DNA from: Raphanus sativus
Lineage: Eukaryota; Streptophyta; Magnoliopsida; Brassicales; Brassicaceae
DNA: 64,000 nucleotides
Direction: 5' to 3'
Assembly (NCBI RefSeq): GCF_000801105.2
Contig: NC_079516.1
Coordinates: forward strand, 25,581,043 to 25,645,042
Shown: in pieces, positions 48,484 through 60,539 of the stretch
Position numbering within the stretch: position 1 is the first letter of the stretch
Layout: each line of letters starts with the position of its first letter
Position numbers and translations under genes: made by a program
Notes under the pieces: model-generated
Databases searched by the model: none
Told to the model about the DNA's origin: nothing
Seen by the model: the letters and a program-made list of their open reading frames with translations, nothing else

Positions 48484-48821
48484 TCAAACTTTTCTGACCT
48501 AATAGACTAACTTCAAACATGATCAACAAGTACCATTTTAATTTCTATATACCAGTCTACGTATGCATGTAGCTCTAGGAATGTATATACTGTTATATGA
48601 ATTATCCATCAACCTCAGTCAATATACGGACTGACCGAAAACTTCCGTCACTTTATCTTTTTATCTTCATATCTTTTTCATCTTTTAAGAGTATGAACTG
48701 ACGGACAACGAGAATGCCTCATGAGTTATCTTTGACCGTATCAGATGCATTCACTTTGGATATGCAGATGTCTATCAATAGCTTGTCTCTAGGTCGTACG
48801 ATGGCAACATAGTACCTGTAA
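48484..48821. other. spacer, no gene seen
   Basis: Nothing recognised in this stretch between the tandem repeat and the next element. Confidence 0.4.
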
Positions 48822-48830
48822 TTATTATTA

Positions 48831-51800
48831 GAATCAAATTCTCTCGTGACCCACATGGACTACAACTATTCTCTTTATGACCCCATGTATATTTTATTTT
48901 ATTTTTTATTTAAATTTAAATCAAAAATAGGTAAAATAACTAAATAACCTAAAGATTTCAAGATATTTACGCATGGATGCCATTCCTGTCTTACCCAGAA
49001 TCCGACCCGTAATTTGACCCATAACCCGACCCGATATTTAACCCTAATTCTTCTTCTTCCTTTTCCCCTTTCTCCTTTGATGTTTCTTTCACTTCTTTAC
49101 TTTGAAATAAAATCAAAAAATTTCTTCAATAATTTACTGATTTTCTCTTTTCTATCTCAAATTGATCAACCCATAATCATATTTAATCAATTTTATCTTA
49201 TTCAAGATCAAATTTCATCTTTTATGTATGAAGTCATGATAAAGAAGAACGCAGAGTAATACTAGTACCACTAGTACAATTCTAACTAGTGCAACTAGTA
49301 CGACTATAACTAGTACAACTAGTAAAACTCAAACTAATACAACTAGTTCAACTACAACTGGTACAACTAAAACTAGTATGACTGGAACAACTAGAACACA
49401 TAAAAATATATTAATATGAATAGTTTGATTTTTATTTTCAGCATATGAATGATGCTATCAATAGAATGATGTAGAACCAATGAGACATGTTGGTCTAATT
49501 TTTCCTCACTTGCATTTGTCAAATTACATAAATAGTTTTTTTCAATAATATTTGAGTTGGATAATGATTTATTTACAAGTTGTATTAGTTATACTAGTTG
49601 TACCATTTCCGGAAAAAATGCATCTTCATCTTTTTGCTCCTAAAACCCAAAAAAGTTGATGAAGAGCCAGAAAAATTGCAGTAAAAGAACATTTAGAAGA
49701 GTATACTGCAAAAAAAAAAAAGAGTATACTGCAAAAATGATGTAAAATGATTATAAAATTGAAAAAGATGCATAAGCATTCATGTTTGGTGTCTGCACTA
49801 CGACAATAATAATCCAAGTGGTACAACTAGTTTAGATACGAAAGTAGTATTATTAGTTTAATTGTGTTAGCACTTGAGTTGTGTTGTTTTAACATTGAGT
49901 ATTAATTTTCTCCCCTCAATATAAAATTTCTTATATAGATATGAAATAATATAAAAGATAGACCAATTATAAACACATATACAAGAAGAATATGGTGACA
50001 CTTGCATATGTTTGTTGTATTTCCATCAAGAGAAAGAAAGCATATAAGACACAAAATTATAAAAATGGATCATGTATGACTGAAATAATTGGTACATATA
50101 ATACAACAAAGAGGAAAGATGGATCATGTATGAGTGATATAGTTGGCTATGAAGTTCAAAACCGTAGTTGTACCACGTGAAAATTATAAATGCATCAATT
50201 GTACCATTTTTTGTGTTCGTATAAAATATGTTTGAAGTATGTTGTCACAAACAGAATATCCATTTTTATTTTATTTTTAAAATGACAAAGTTTTACCAGT
50301 TTTACTAGTAATATAATTTTGAATAAAATAGAAAATTACACCATTTTTATACAAGTATCTCATGAATTAAATACATCTTAGCATTTACTTTTAGTCATTT
50401 AAATTATTTAAGGTGAATCTAAATGTTTATATTGAATATGCATGTGTATATATATATATATATGTGAGTGCACATTTAAAAAAACAATTAGGCTTAATTC
50501 AATTTTTTAATATAACTAATATAACTAGATTAACTATGATAAAATTACTCAGATACAACTAAACTAAATAAAATGTGGTGCATATTTAAAACTTGGTGCG
50601 CATTTAAAATGTGGTAAACAACTAAAACATGATAAATATATTAACATGTAGTTGTACCAGTATTTTAGTTGTACAATTGTATATATAGTTGTACCGAGGT
50701 TTGAGTTGTACAAGTTTGTACATAGTTGTATTTTGGTCTAGAATTTGAAATATGTAGTTGTACCAAATAGTAAATAAATATACATCAGTTGTACTACTTG
50801 TATATACTTAAATACCTAGAATCACACACTATGGAATCATTAGTTTTGTTAAAATATATCATGTGTATGTTTTTCAAAATATAGTGAACAAACAAATAAA
50901 CAAACCTCTAAAGTATAAGGTAGATGATGGAAACTTATGTGATTTTGTAATAAATACGGAAAAATTGGTAAAACTTCAATAGTTAGGATGTACCATTCTA
51001 AGGATCTTCCAACTTGGCTAGTCGGTGGTTAAATATAATTTTTTAAAAAATTAATTGAAGAAGTTGTATTAACTAAAACATAACAAACCTAAAAAAACAT
51101 AACAAACTTATTAATAAGTAGTAGTACCAGTAGTTTAGTTGTACAATCTAATACATAGTTGTACGAAAATTTGAGTTGTACAAGTTTATTCATAGTTGTA
51201 TTTTGGTAGAGAATTTGAATTGGGTAGTTGTACCACATTAAAAATATATATACCTCAGTTGTACAGCCGTTTAATTCTTAAATGCATAGAACCACATACA
51301 AAGGAATCATTAGTTTTGCTAAAATATATTATGTGTAAGTTTTCCAAAAATATAGTGAACAAACTAGTAAACAAACCTTTAAAGTATAAGGTAGATCAAA
51401 GAAACTTATGTGATTGTCTAATAATTGCAAAAAAAATTGGTAAAACTTCAAATAATTAGGATGGACCACTCTAAGGACATTCCAACTTGTATAGTCTGTT
51501 GTTATTTAATTATAGAAAGCCAAATGAAATTTTAAAATGTTATATTTGAAGAAATTTTACCAGTTGTACCAGTATTTCATTCCTCGTGTATATAATGTAG
51601 TTGTACTAGTTGTTCTAGTATTACATCATATAGTTATACTAGTTGTACCAATATTTTAGTTGTACAATCTGATACATAGTTGTACGAGAATTTGAGTTGT
51701 ACAAATTTGTTTATAGTTGTATTTTGGTAGAGAATTTGAATTGTGTAGTTGTACAACATTAAAAATATATATACCTTAGTTGTACAATCTTTGAATTCTT

Positions 51801-53609
51801 GAATGCATAGAACCACATACAAAGGAATCATTAGTTTTGCTAAAATATATTATGTGTAAGTTTTCCAAAAATATAGTGAACAAACTAGTAAACAAACCTT
51901 TAAAGTATAAGGTAGACCAAAGAAACTTATGCGATTGTCTAATAATTGCCAAAAAAATTGGTACAACTTCAAATAATTAGGAATTGACCACTCTAAGGAC
52001 ATTCCAACTTGTATAATCTGTTGTAATTTAATTATAGAAAGCCAAATGGAATTTTAAAATGTAATATTTGACGAAGTTGTACCAGTTGTACCAGTATTTC
52101 ATTCGTCGTGTATATAATGTAGTTGTACTAGTTGCCTTAGTATTACATCATATAGTTATACTAGACGTACGAATATAAATTAATAATGTTGGAAATTTGA
52201 AATTTTATTAATTTATAGAGATATTAATTTACAAAAGTTTCCTTATATAGATTTCTTATTTTAAGTTCTTATTTTAAGATATTTTTTATTTTAAGATAAG
52301 AAAAATATTTGACTTAAGTGTATAGAAATTTATTGTTATTTTTTAAAAAATTAACATTTATATTAATTTTATTATATTATTTGGTGTATATAATATATAT
52401 TGCATAAAACTTAAATGTGGTTTTAGAAAATAAAAATATAATTCCATTGTGAATATAAAACAAACAATGTAATAATAGATTCTTACTTATATAAAATATG
52501 TATATATATAAATTATTAATTTATAATTTTAATGGGGTCATATATTTACATAGAATTTTCAAAAAATCATTATCTTATTATTTTATTGATTTGTGTTAAA
52601 TTTTGAACCGTTCCAAGTTGGAATCGGCAACATTTATTAACTTATAGAGATTATTAATTTATCGAGTAAATTTATCGAGATTCTATTGTAATTATTTAAG
52701 ATTTTATTTAGGTGTATATCTTGTATTTATGCATCCATTGACATATAATAGGGTTTGTAATGAACAATTAAGAGAGCAAAAAATCATCATATTTCACTAT
52801 TTTTATTAATTTTAGTATTTGTTTTCAGTTCATTTTAATCATTTTAGGATGCATTTATATGTAAATATTGCATTTGTTTGTTCATTTGCATTTGACAGGT
52901 TTAAAATGTACACTTGAGAAATTTGGGACGAAATCCTGAAGTTATTCATGCAAATTATAAAATCTGTGGCTGATTTGAAAATCATCAAGAGACAAGGGAC
53001 CATCATGCAATTTTGAAGGGTCTGATCTTCTCATTTAAAATGTTTGGGACTAAATCAAGAGGACCAATCTGAAAATTTTAATAGTTAGGCCACATTCGTG
53101 AATAATCAAGAGTTTGAGAGCCTGTTTTGAAAATATTGAAGAAGTCTCCATTGGAGGAGATCGAGCTTGGCTTCAACACAGACGACGGACGCGGGGTTGA
53201 GCAGGTCGGGTTCCATGGACAGAGGAGTCAGAGATCGCCACGGTGCCGTATTTTCACGGGGTCCTTGTAGCCGGCGTGGGCTGAGCCACTTTCACGATGG
53301 TTCGATCGCGGAGGAGACGAAGTTGGAAGAGCTGGATCCGTCAAGGAAAACAACGGAGGAAGCTATCATGATGGTTACGACATGGCTCAACCATTGGGAA
53401 CGAAGCAAGCTAGGGTGGTAGAAGGGGAGGAAACTATCCGTCCGTCGACGACAATGGACGACGACCAATTTTAGTTTTGTTTTTATTTTATTTTTAATTT
53501 ATTTTATTTAGGGTATAAACGTAAATCAATATCTTATGGGTCATACAAACTGACTTGGGTTATAGGAGAATAAAAGAAGAGGGTTATGTCTCATTTGAGA
53601 ATAATGTCC
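48831..53609. mobile_element. MULE-type (VANDAL-like) element, 4.8 kb, without surviving genes
   Basis: Flanked by a 9-bp direct repeat TTATTATTA (48822-48830, 53610-53618), although this word is low in complexity. Left end GAATCAAATTCTCTCGTGAC; the right end read inward begins GGACATTATTCTCAAATGAG. Both then reach GACCC or AACCC words within 30 bases. A GC-rich block (about 53143-53460) lies just inside the right end, like the terminal promoter blocks of the 23-kb MULE; its longest frame gives no recognisable protein. The interior is packed with AGTTGTAC words. Parts of 52180-53140 look like inserted retrotransposon debris. Confidence 0.6.
49260..52170. repeat. dense AGTTGTAC / GTACAACT word cluster
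   Basis: AGTTGTAC or its complement recurs dozens of times, for example in ACTAGTACAACTAGT near 49290 and in the lines around 50650-50770, 51120-51260, 51590-51790 and 52080-52130. Blocks near 50880-51000, 51340-51490 and 51870-52020 are direct copies of one another, so part of the cluster spread by tandem duplication. Confidence 0.88.
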
Positions 53610-53717
53610 TTATTATTACCACACTAAAACTTGCAAAGGAGTAAAAAAGAAAGAAAGCAAGAAGTATGAGGTTAAAGATTCAAGTCAATGCTAACCGTCG
53701 GATGGAGAAGAAAGCTA

Positions 53718-53971
53718 CTCCCTCTGTTTTTAAATAATACATGTTTTGAGATTCACACTTTTTAATAAAACATATTAAAATTTACTTATTAGTGCTTATT
53801 TTATATTTCCTATATTTCTAAACCAATAAAATTTTAAGAAATGCAATTAATGTTTTTGAGATTCACAATTATTCATAATTAGTTGACAAAAATTACATTG
53901 AAAATATGAAAAATACATCTTTTTGAAACAAAAAAATTCTTAAAACATACATCTTTAAAAAACAGAGGGAG
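53718..53971. mobile_element. Stowaway/mariner-type MITE, 254 bp
   Basis: Termini CTCCCTCTGTTTTTAAATAA and, at the right end, TTTAAAAAACAGAGGGAG, flanked by TA on both sides (53716-53717 and 53972-53973). The CTCCCTC terminus and TA target are typical of plant mariner-type elements. Confidence 0.88.
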
Positions 53972-53973
53972 TA

Positions 53974-54753
53974 TATAGTATCTTTGGTCGTTTCTGTTTC
54001 AGTCTTATTCCACGTATAGCTATGCATACACTACAAAAAGGTAGAGTTATTGGGACGAAATTTTGACACCAAAAACTATTAGTCACAAATCAAGTCACAA
54101 ATCTGTTACATCTGACTAAAATTGTAAGTTCACAAATTAGTATTGTGGCGAAGTAAACGTAATCAATTTTCATCATGGTTAGTATTGTAACTGTGAGATA
54201 ATTGTGACTACATTTACCATGGTGTGATGAATTTGGGATGAAATGGTTAGTCCTAATTTGTAACATAAGGTAGATTATGTCTAAAAATATAACAAACACA
54301 TCACAATGCTGTAGCGTGCAACAAACACTACTTTTTGTCAAAAACAAATTTCACTAAAATCAATTAAGGATTACAAAATTAGTATTAGAAAAATTATTAT
54401 ACAAAAGAACTTAAACAACATATTTAGGATTAAGAATTATGTAATCTAGATCCACTGAGAAACAGTGTTTTGTAATCCATTCGATTCATGTAGCTTGTAT
54501 GTATCCTCCCCATTCATATCATAAATATATACATCACAAGTACGAAATGGGTAATTATTGTGACCATATGTGTTAATAACTCTTAAATAATTGTGTTTCA
54601 AAAGAAAAAAGATAATTGTGTTTAAGAAAAAGAGAGTAAATAAATAAATTATCATATATAACACGGAACAAAAAGTACAACTGTAGTGCAATATTTGCTG
54701 GTGATTTAATCTTCTAAAGAATATAAATTCGTGTGTAGCACCAGATGGCTACG

Positions 54754-54786
<33 letters not shown>

Positions 54787-54798
54787 AATATTGTATAA
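53974..54798. other. spacer downstream of the aspartyl protease
   Basis: A CACTACAAAAAGG word at about 54029 resembles a CACTA-transposon end, with internal GTCACAAAT repeats, but a matching right end was not found. A (TA)n run at about 54757-54781 lies next to the protease 3' end. No gene seen. Confidence 0.4.
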
Positions 54799-57701
54799 TC
54801 AAAGGAAGACCAAAACTGAGAAGTAGAAGAATGAAATAGAGAGCGAGAGAGAATAATAAGAGGAAGACGACGTGCTTGGTCTTTGAGATGGTATGTTGGT
54901 GGCCTCTGGCTCAAACGAAGAAGCTGGCGGTCTAGCCAATGAAGATGAACGGTTCGATGGAAGCGCCCTAGCCGAGGTCTCACTGGTGTAACCTTATCCA
55001 TGAAAGTAAGTCAGATTAGAAAGGTAAAAAAAGATAAATAAATATGCTCTAGTTGATAAAAAAAAAAAAAACTCACAATCAGATTCTTTCCAGCCAAGAA
55101 TCAGTTTCTCACGATCAAAGACTACACGATAGCCAGTCATGAAGTTCTCTACAAAATGTAAAGAAACCAAGAAATTCAATAAAGATCTTGCATTGTGTGG
55201 TTTAGAAAGACAAACATGATTTGAATTTGATACTAACGTCCGATGATGCTAATGTCTTCGATCTTCATGACGCCTAAACAGTAGACATCTGTGTCCTGAA
55301 AACATTATAAGAACAGAGAAGCCAAAAGGTTAAGTCTAATGACAGAGATGGAACAGAGCTGTAATAACAGAGATGCCTAACTAACCTTCATGGGGATCAC
55401 TACTAAAGGGTGATAAACAGGATATGAGCCCCCGCCTTTCATTGTCAGATTCACAGCTGGATACTGGAAGCTGTCTTTGTCTGGACTGCAAATATATATA
55501 TATATTATATTAGCAACTAAAAATAACACTATTGTATTCAAATAATTCATATACACTTTTAAAAATATGCTTAATGTTTATATTATATATCACTAATGAT
55601 GTAAACACAAATTTTATTTTATGTAAATATAAATAAAAAACAAAACATCCTCGCGGTTGTGCGGGTCGAAGTCTAGTATATATTATATTAGGAACAGTTT
55701 AAAGAGAATCAGAGAGATAGTGAGTGGAGTAGAGAGGCAACCTTAATGCATAACAGTACTCAAAAGGCAACTCGGAGTCAGTCTGATAACGTTTGTCCAA
55801 AGCTAGAGAGTTAAACTGCAAAATCATATCAGGTTTATTACCCCCATGTAACTACCAAATCAAGATCAAGATGAAGGCTTACACTTTCTGAAATAAGCGT
55901 GTAAGCTTCAGAAGTCAGATAAGTGAAGGAGGTTCCTGAGTCGAAAACAGCATCAAATTCAAGATCGCCGGTGTTTCCTCCGACGCTTATTTGAGTGACG
56001 GTGATGTTGTAAGTAGGACTAGTTAACAGTAAAAAAAAAACAATATGGTAAGCAGAAGTATATATCAAGAGTTTGGTTAAAAAGCATTAATGACAGCTTT
56101 TGCTTACTGTGGTTGTCTTATGTTCAATGGTGTTTCTCGTTGGTCAACGCTACCTCTATCCCCAAAACTGATCCTACCAGCTCCATCGTTTCCAAAACAC
56201 ATTGAGAACGAGTTAGCTGCGATACGTTCCTTTGCTAATACGCTTGGAACCGATATGTCTTCTAAGCCAAGCCCGAAAAGACCGTTTGGAGCTGCACCAT
56301 CATGGAACACACCGGTCTGAACTTGACCACATCTGCTCCAGCAAAATGACTTAAGTCTTGGGACACAATGGAGAAACATGAAAAGTTCTATGATATTACT
56401 TACCCCAAGGTAACGCGAGCGGGAATAGCTTTGGAGTTTTTCTCATTAGAAACTAAGTGAATCACATCTTCAACCAAGACTCCAGTAGAAGAGGTGCCGT
56501 TTGAAAGATACCGTATCTGGTATGGGCAGTTACTATTTGGGGAAGCGCATCGATCACCTCTTGTGCATAGAGAGCTATTACAAGGAACTTTGGAACTTGT
56601 TGAAGATGCATTAGGGCTATAAATATTGAGCTCCAAGCTCTGTTCAACAGAAAGAGAAGAAGAAAAAACGCATTTTAGGAACCTAACAACAATTTGAAAA
56701 AGTCTAAAGAGACAGCACATTAGAAACAACTATTCTTTTGAGACTAGTTCATTGTAGTAGAGAAGTGTCAGCGTTTGAAGACTTGGTCAACCAAGAGCTG
56801 CCTATGTCAGATTTCTATCCTATAGTACATCTTTATCTCGATAAACTGAAGTCTCAAATTAGAACATATCAACTAGGCCTTGGCATCTCAGGTATAGGTT
56901 CAGTTCGGGTATTTTGGGTGGTTCGGATATAGGGCTAGAGGATCTATTTGTTAAGCTAGATGGACTTCCAACTTAAAACCGATAAGAGGTGTGACCCATT
57001 ATCTTATATAATGCTTAGTATCTTTTCCAGCTACGGATGTGGGACACTTTGTGTCTAATACTATTTACTACCTGACCTATTTTCGGTTCTATTTACTACC
57101 TGACCTATTTTCTGACCTATTTTCGGTTCGGGTTAGGAACTGGAAGATAAATAAGCAAAAAAGGAAACATTACCGAGCCACCAGGCGCTTTGAGTTGACG
57201 GACACAATTGGTACAGTCACAGGGCAACCAAAACAAGTCACTTCCAGTGTCTAAAGCAACCAGAAACCAATCAGACGGCGTCCCGACCGTCACATTCGCG
57301 TAATGCAAACTGCACAAAAAAAACAACAACAATTCAAACACAAACACCTTCCAAGTCTCACAACAATCACAGGTAAAGGAGGAAACTTTTTACAATCCAA
57401 GGGCGTCCACACGAACAGTTTCATTGCCGTCAGCGAAACTGACGAGGGACTGATCCTCGGTGGCGAGCCTACGCCCTCTGATCACTCTATCTCGATGAGC
57501 CATCACTCTGTAATACTGAGACGAGCCTCGAGTAGGCAGCAACCCATCTCCGGGCAAAGCCCCAACGACCCGATCCGAGAAACGGTGGTGAAATTCGAAC
57601 CCGAATTCGCCAAAGGCTTGGACTTTATCCGAGACCCAGCTCGAAATCGCCATAATAATCAGACCCATAAGCATAATTCTACAGCTTGAGTGCGAAACCA
57701 T
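54799..57701 (-). CDS. A1-family (pepsin-like) aspartyl protease, secretory, 10 exons
   Basis: A plant atypical aspartyl protease entering the secretory pathway. Exons: 57394-57701, 57174-57309, 56404-56639, 56108-56332, 55883-56018, 55742-55815, 55386-55485, 55238-55295, 55077-55148 and 54799-54992. All junctions are GT-AG and in phase, giving 512 residues. ATG 57701 (GCCGCCATGG context) is preferred over an upstream in-frame ATG at 57809 because a signal peptide follows directly (MVSHSSCRIMLMGLIIMA). Catalytic motifs are DTGS (about 123-126) and DSGT (about 328-331), with a Cys-rich segment CDCTNC between. The end is serine-rich then hydrophobic (SISFFYFSVLVFL), suggesting a GPI-anchor signal. 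It has no plant-specific insert. The family position fits the neighbour I recall as At2g17760. Intron 2 (534 nt) and intron 6 carry transposon-like insertions. Confidence 0.94.
55500..55676. mobile_element. Helitron 3' fragment inside protease intron 6
   Basis: The intron between 55486 and 55741 contains an imperfect GC hairpin (CCTCGCGGTTGTGCGGG, 55649-55665) followed by CTAG at 55673-55676 and T, a Helitron 3' end. The 5' end was not identified. TATATATTATATTAG occurs on both sides, at about 55498 and 55677. Confidence 0.6.
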
Positions 57702-58455
57702 GGCGGCGGTTTCTTCACTACTCCTCCTCCGCCGAGATCTCGGAAAGTTTGTTAAAAAGAAAAAAAAAAGTTGGAGACTTTGTAAGAGAAAGAGATCAAA
57801 AGAAATCAAAAGAGAGTTTTTGATACGAAACTGAGAGATTAGGCAATCGGAGGAAGGATCGTGGAGGAGGAGGAGGAAGCTAAGAAGCTCCTCTTTTGGT
57901 ATTATGATGAGCTTTCTTTCAAGTCAATTTCTTTACCAAATTTAAAAAAAAAAAAATTCTAGTCAAATTTATTTTCCTCGGAAAATAATAAAAATGGGGG
58001 TTTTAAATGATTTATTGTAGTATAAAGGTGGCAGGTAACTCTCCTTCTCGACCTCAGAAATGGCAATAGTCAACGTGTAAGTCGTCAATGTGGGGCCTGA
58101 AGTCGTATGTGTTGAATATTCAAACTATGTGTAAAACATATTTAATCGATTGCTAATGAATAATTACGCTATTTAACTGTTGTATATTTTGTCAACACAC
58201 GTCATTGATTATTTAAAGCTTGATATCGGTATATGTCGTTGGACCAACTTTTCGTCATTTTTCATTTTCTTCTTAGTGTACCTATCTGTGTTGTGGTGTT
58301 AATCCCTAACTTATTAAAGTTCAATAAACCATAATTCAAAGAAAGAGAAACAAGTTAAAGACATTATAAAATAAGTTGAATTAAAGTCGACTCGTGAATA
58401 AATGAATGAATAAACCAATGATCTATTAAAAAATACAATAATTTTTTTTTTTTGG

Positions 58456-58491
<36 letters not shown>

Positions 58492-58683
58492 TAATTAAAG
58501 TATTTTTATTCGTAAGAATCGAATCTGTTTAAATCAATATCAAATCAACTGAAATAGACTTAAACGTTTAACATGATTTCAACTTATGTAAATAAGATGA
58601 AACAAAAAGATATAGTGAAGATTCTAGACATACACATATTAGACACATTTTTCATTAGATTTTTTAGATTATAAAATCATCAA
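57702..58683. promoter_or_regulatory. aspartyl protease 5' flank and spacer
   Basis: Upstream of the protease start there is a pyrimidine-rich leader on the gene strand (about 57720-57900), then AT-rich spacer. A poly(A) tract of about 30 bases begins near 58457. No gene seen. Confidence 0.45.
58457..58486. repeat. poly(A) tract, about 30 nt
   Basis: An uninterrupted A run. No retrotransposon body was recognised next to it. Confidence 0.9.
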
Positions 58684-58692
58684 TATTAAAAA

Positions 58693-59462
58693 GAGAAATT
58701 CTTGGGTTCACCCCTAGAGTGAACCTTTAGGTTCACCCAACCAATATAATTTCGTTATTTTATATTCAGTATCTCTTAAAAAAGGAAACAAAATATTGTC
58801 AAATTATATTAATATTTTTAAACTAAAAAATAAAACTAATAAAATTAATATTAATTGCAAACAAAAATACATTTAAAAAAATATATTTTTAATACCATCA
58901 GCCAAACACTAAACTCTAAACCGTAAATCTTAAACCCTAAATCCCTGGGTAAACCCTAAACCCTTGGGTAAATCATAAACCTTTATGATTTATCCAAGGG
59001 TTTAGAGTTTAGTATTTATGATTTACCCAATGGTTTAGAGTTTACCCAGGGGTTTAGGGTTTAAGATTTAGGGTTTACCTAAGGGTTTAGGATTTAGTAT
59101 TTATGATTTACCCAAGGGTTTAGGGTTTAGTATTTAGGGTTTAGGGTTTAGTGTTTTGCTGATTTTGTTAAAAATATTTAAAAAAAAATCCAAAGATTTA
59201 AGATTTATCCAAGGGTTTACCATGGATTTAAGGTTTATGATTTAGGGTTTAGTGTTTTGCTGACGGTATTTTAAATATAAATTTTTTTTTGCGACTACTA
59301 TTATTTTCTATTTATTTTTTATTTTAAAAATATAATAAAACTTGACAATATTTTGTTTCCTTTTTTTAAAAGATACTGAATATGAAATAATGAAATCATA
59401 TTGGTTGGGTGAACCTAAAGGTACCTAAAGGTTCACTCTAGGGGTGAACCCAAGTATTTCTT
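58693..59462. mobile_element. foldback MULE-MITE with long inverted repeats, 770 bp
   Basis: A perfect 9-bp direct repeat TATTAAAAA flanks it (58684-58692, 59463-59471). Ends are GAGAAATTCTTGGGTTCACC and, read inward from the right, AAGAAATACTTGGGTTCACC. Inverted similarity extends about 120 bases. The centre (about 58905-59250) is made of degenerate CCCTAAA / TTTAGGG words in both orientations. No coding region. Confidence 0.88.
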
Positions 59463-59471
59463 TATTAAAAA

Positions 59472-60310
59472 TCACTTATCCATTCTACTAATATTTCATT
59501 TCCGTTCAAATTCTTCTATATTTGCTTGAATGCCATTTATTAGAGATATGTTGGGCCGGAAGATATGTAATACTCCTCCGCACGACAAACGTGGAATGCA
59601 ACACGCAAATCTGCAATCATAAAGCAGACCACGTATGTCGTGAATACTATGTCGAGGAAAACAAATCAGTAGATTCCTTCGAGAATAAACTTCAACTTAG
59701 ACAAGAAGGATGAAAACTTCAGCTTTTCTTTGGTCTTAACAATGGGAATACATCCCATGGGCGCAACTGCAGCTCCAAAAACAATTGTCCTTAACTTGGA
59801 CAGTCCATAAACCGGACTAAAAACTGACTTAAAAAGAATATGAACGTTCAACTAGAACTCCCCCGTAATGCTTAAATTATAACCAATAAATCTCAAACTA
59901 TGAGAAAATAACACTTTGAAATATTCTAAACTATAGAATAAATCTCATAAAACAATAAACAACCGTGAGAACCTTTAAAGACCCCCTTTTTTCAATAACC
60001 TGTCGACCAACCAAACCCATAAGAAAAAAAATATCTGAAGTAATAAAACCCAAAACCAGAAACTTTAGGTCAAAATCAAACCCAAAAAAATAGAAAACTG
60101 AAAAAGAAAAACATGAAATCGTTTGACTTCATGACAGCTCCACATCGTCATCATCATCATCTTGATCGTCTCCGTCATCATCGTCAACACCACCGATGAC
60201 TACCATTATCAACGCAGAAGCTTTAGTTTTGATCAACAAGAATCGAATGCTCTGATACCACACAAACTTGGTTTGTAAGATACATATCTTCCGGCCCAAT
60301 ATATCTCTAA
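59472..60310. mobile_element. possible small LTR-element debris with inverted edges
   Basis: TATTAGAGATATGTTGGGCC followed by GGAAGATATGTA at about 59539-59570 recurs in inverted orientation at about 60272-60313. Near the right edge, GCTCTGATACCA (60249-60260) is the reverse complement of the initiator-methionine tRNA primer-binding site used by many plant LTR elements. A purine-rich tract lies on the minus strand near 59985. The inverted rather than direct arrangement argues against one simple LTR element. Confidence 0.4.
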
Positions 60311-60539
60311 TACCATTTTAATTTGTTATATTTCCGTTTTAATCATTAGAATATTTTTATCTACAGTTTTTGATAGTTATGTTATACCAATATGATTTTT
60401 GCTCGCTAAAATTAGTTAGAGTTATGAGTATACCCCACCAATGATAGTTGTTTTATTTTATTATAGCCAAGCCTTTCACAATTTGTTATTTCTATAGGTA
60501 GACAAAGGTGAGCTAATTGTTTAATAGGTAAAACGGTTT

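Noticed and set aside
53143..53460. GC-rich open frame that might be a captured gene exon
   Set aside because: I could not recognise any family, its first codon is not ATG, and similar GC-rich blocks mark the termini of the large MULE; treated as a promoter-like block.
54029..54345. CACTACAAAAAGG word suggesting a CACTA element
   Set aside because: No matching inverted right end and no 3-bp duplication found.
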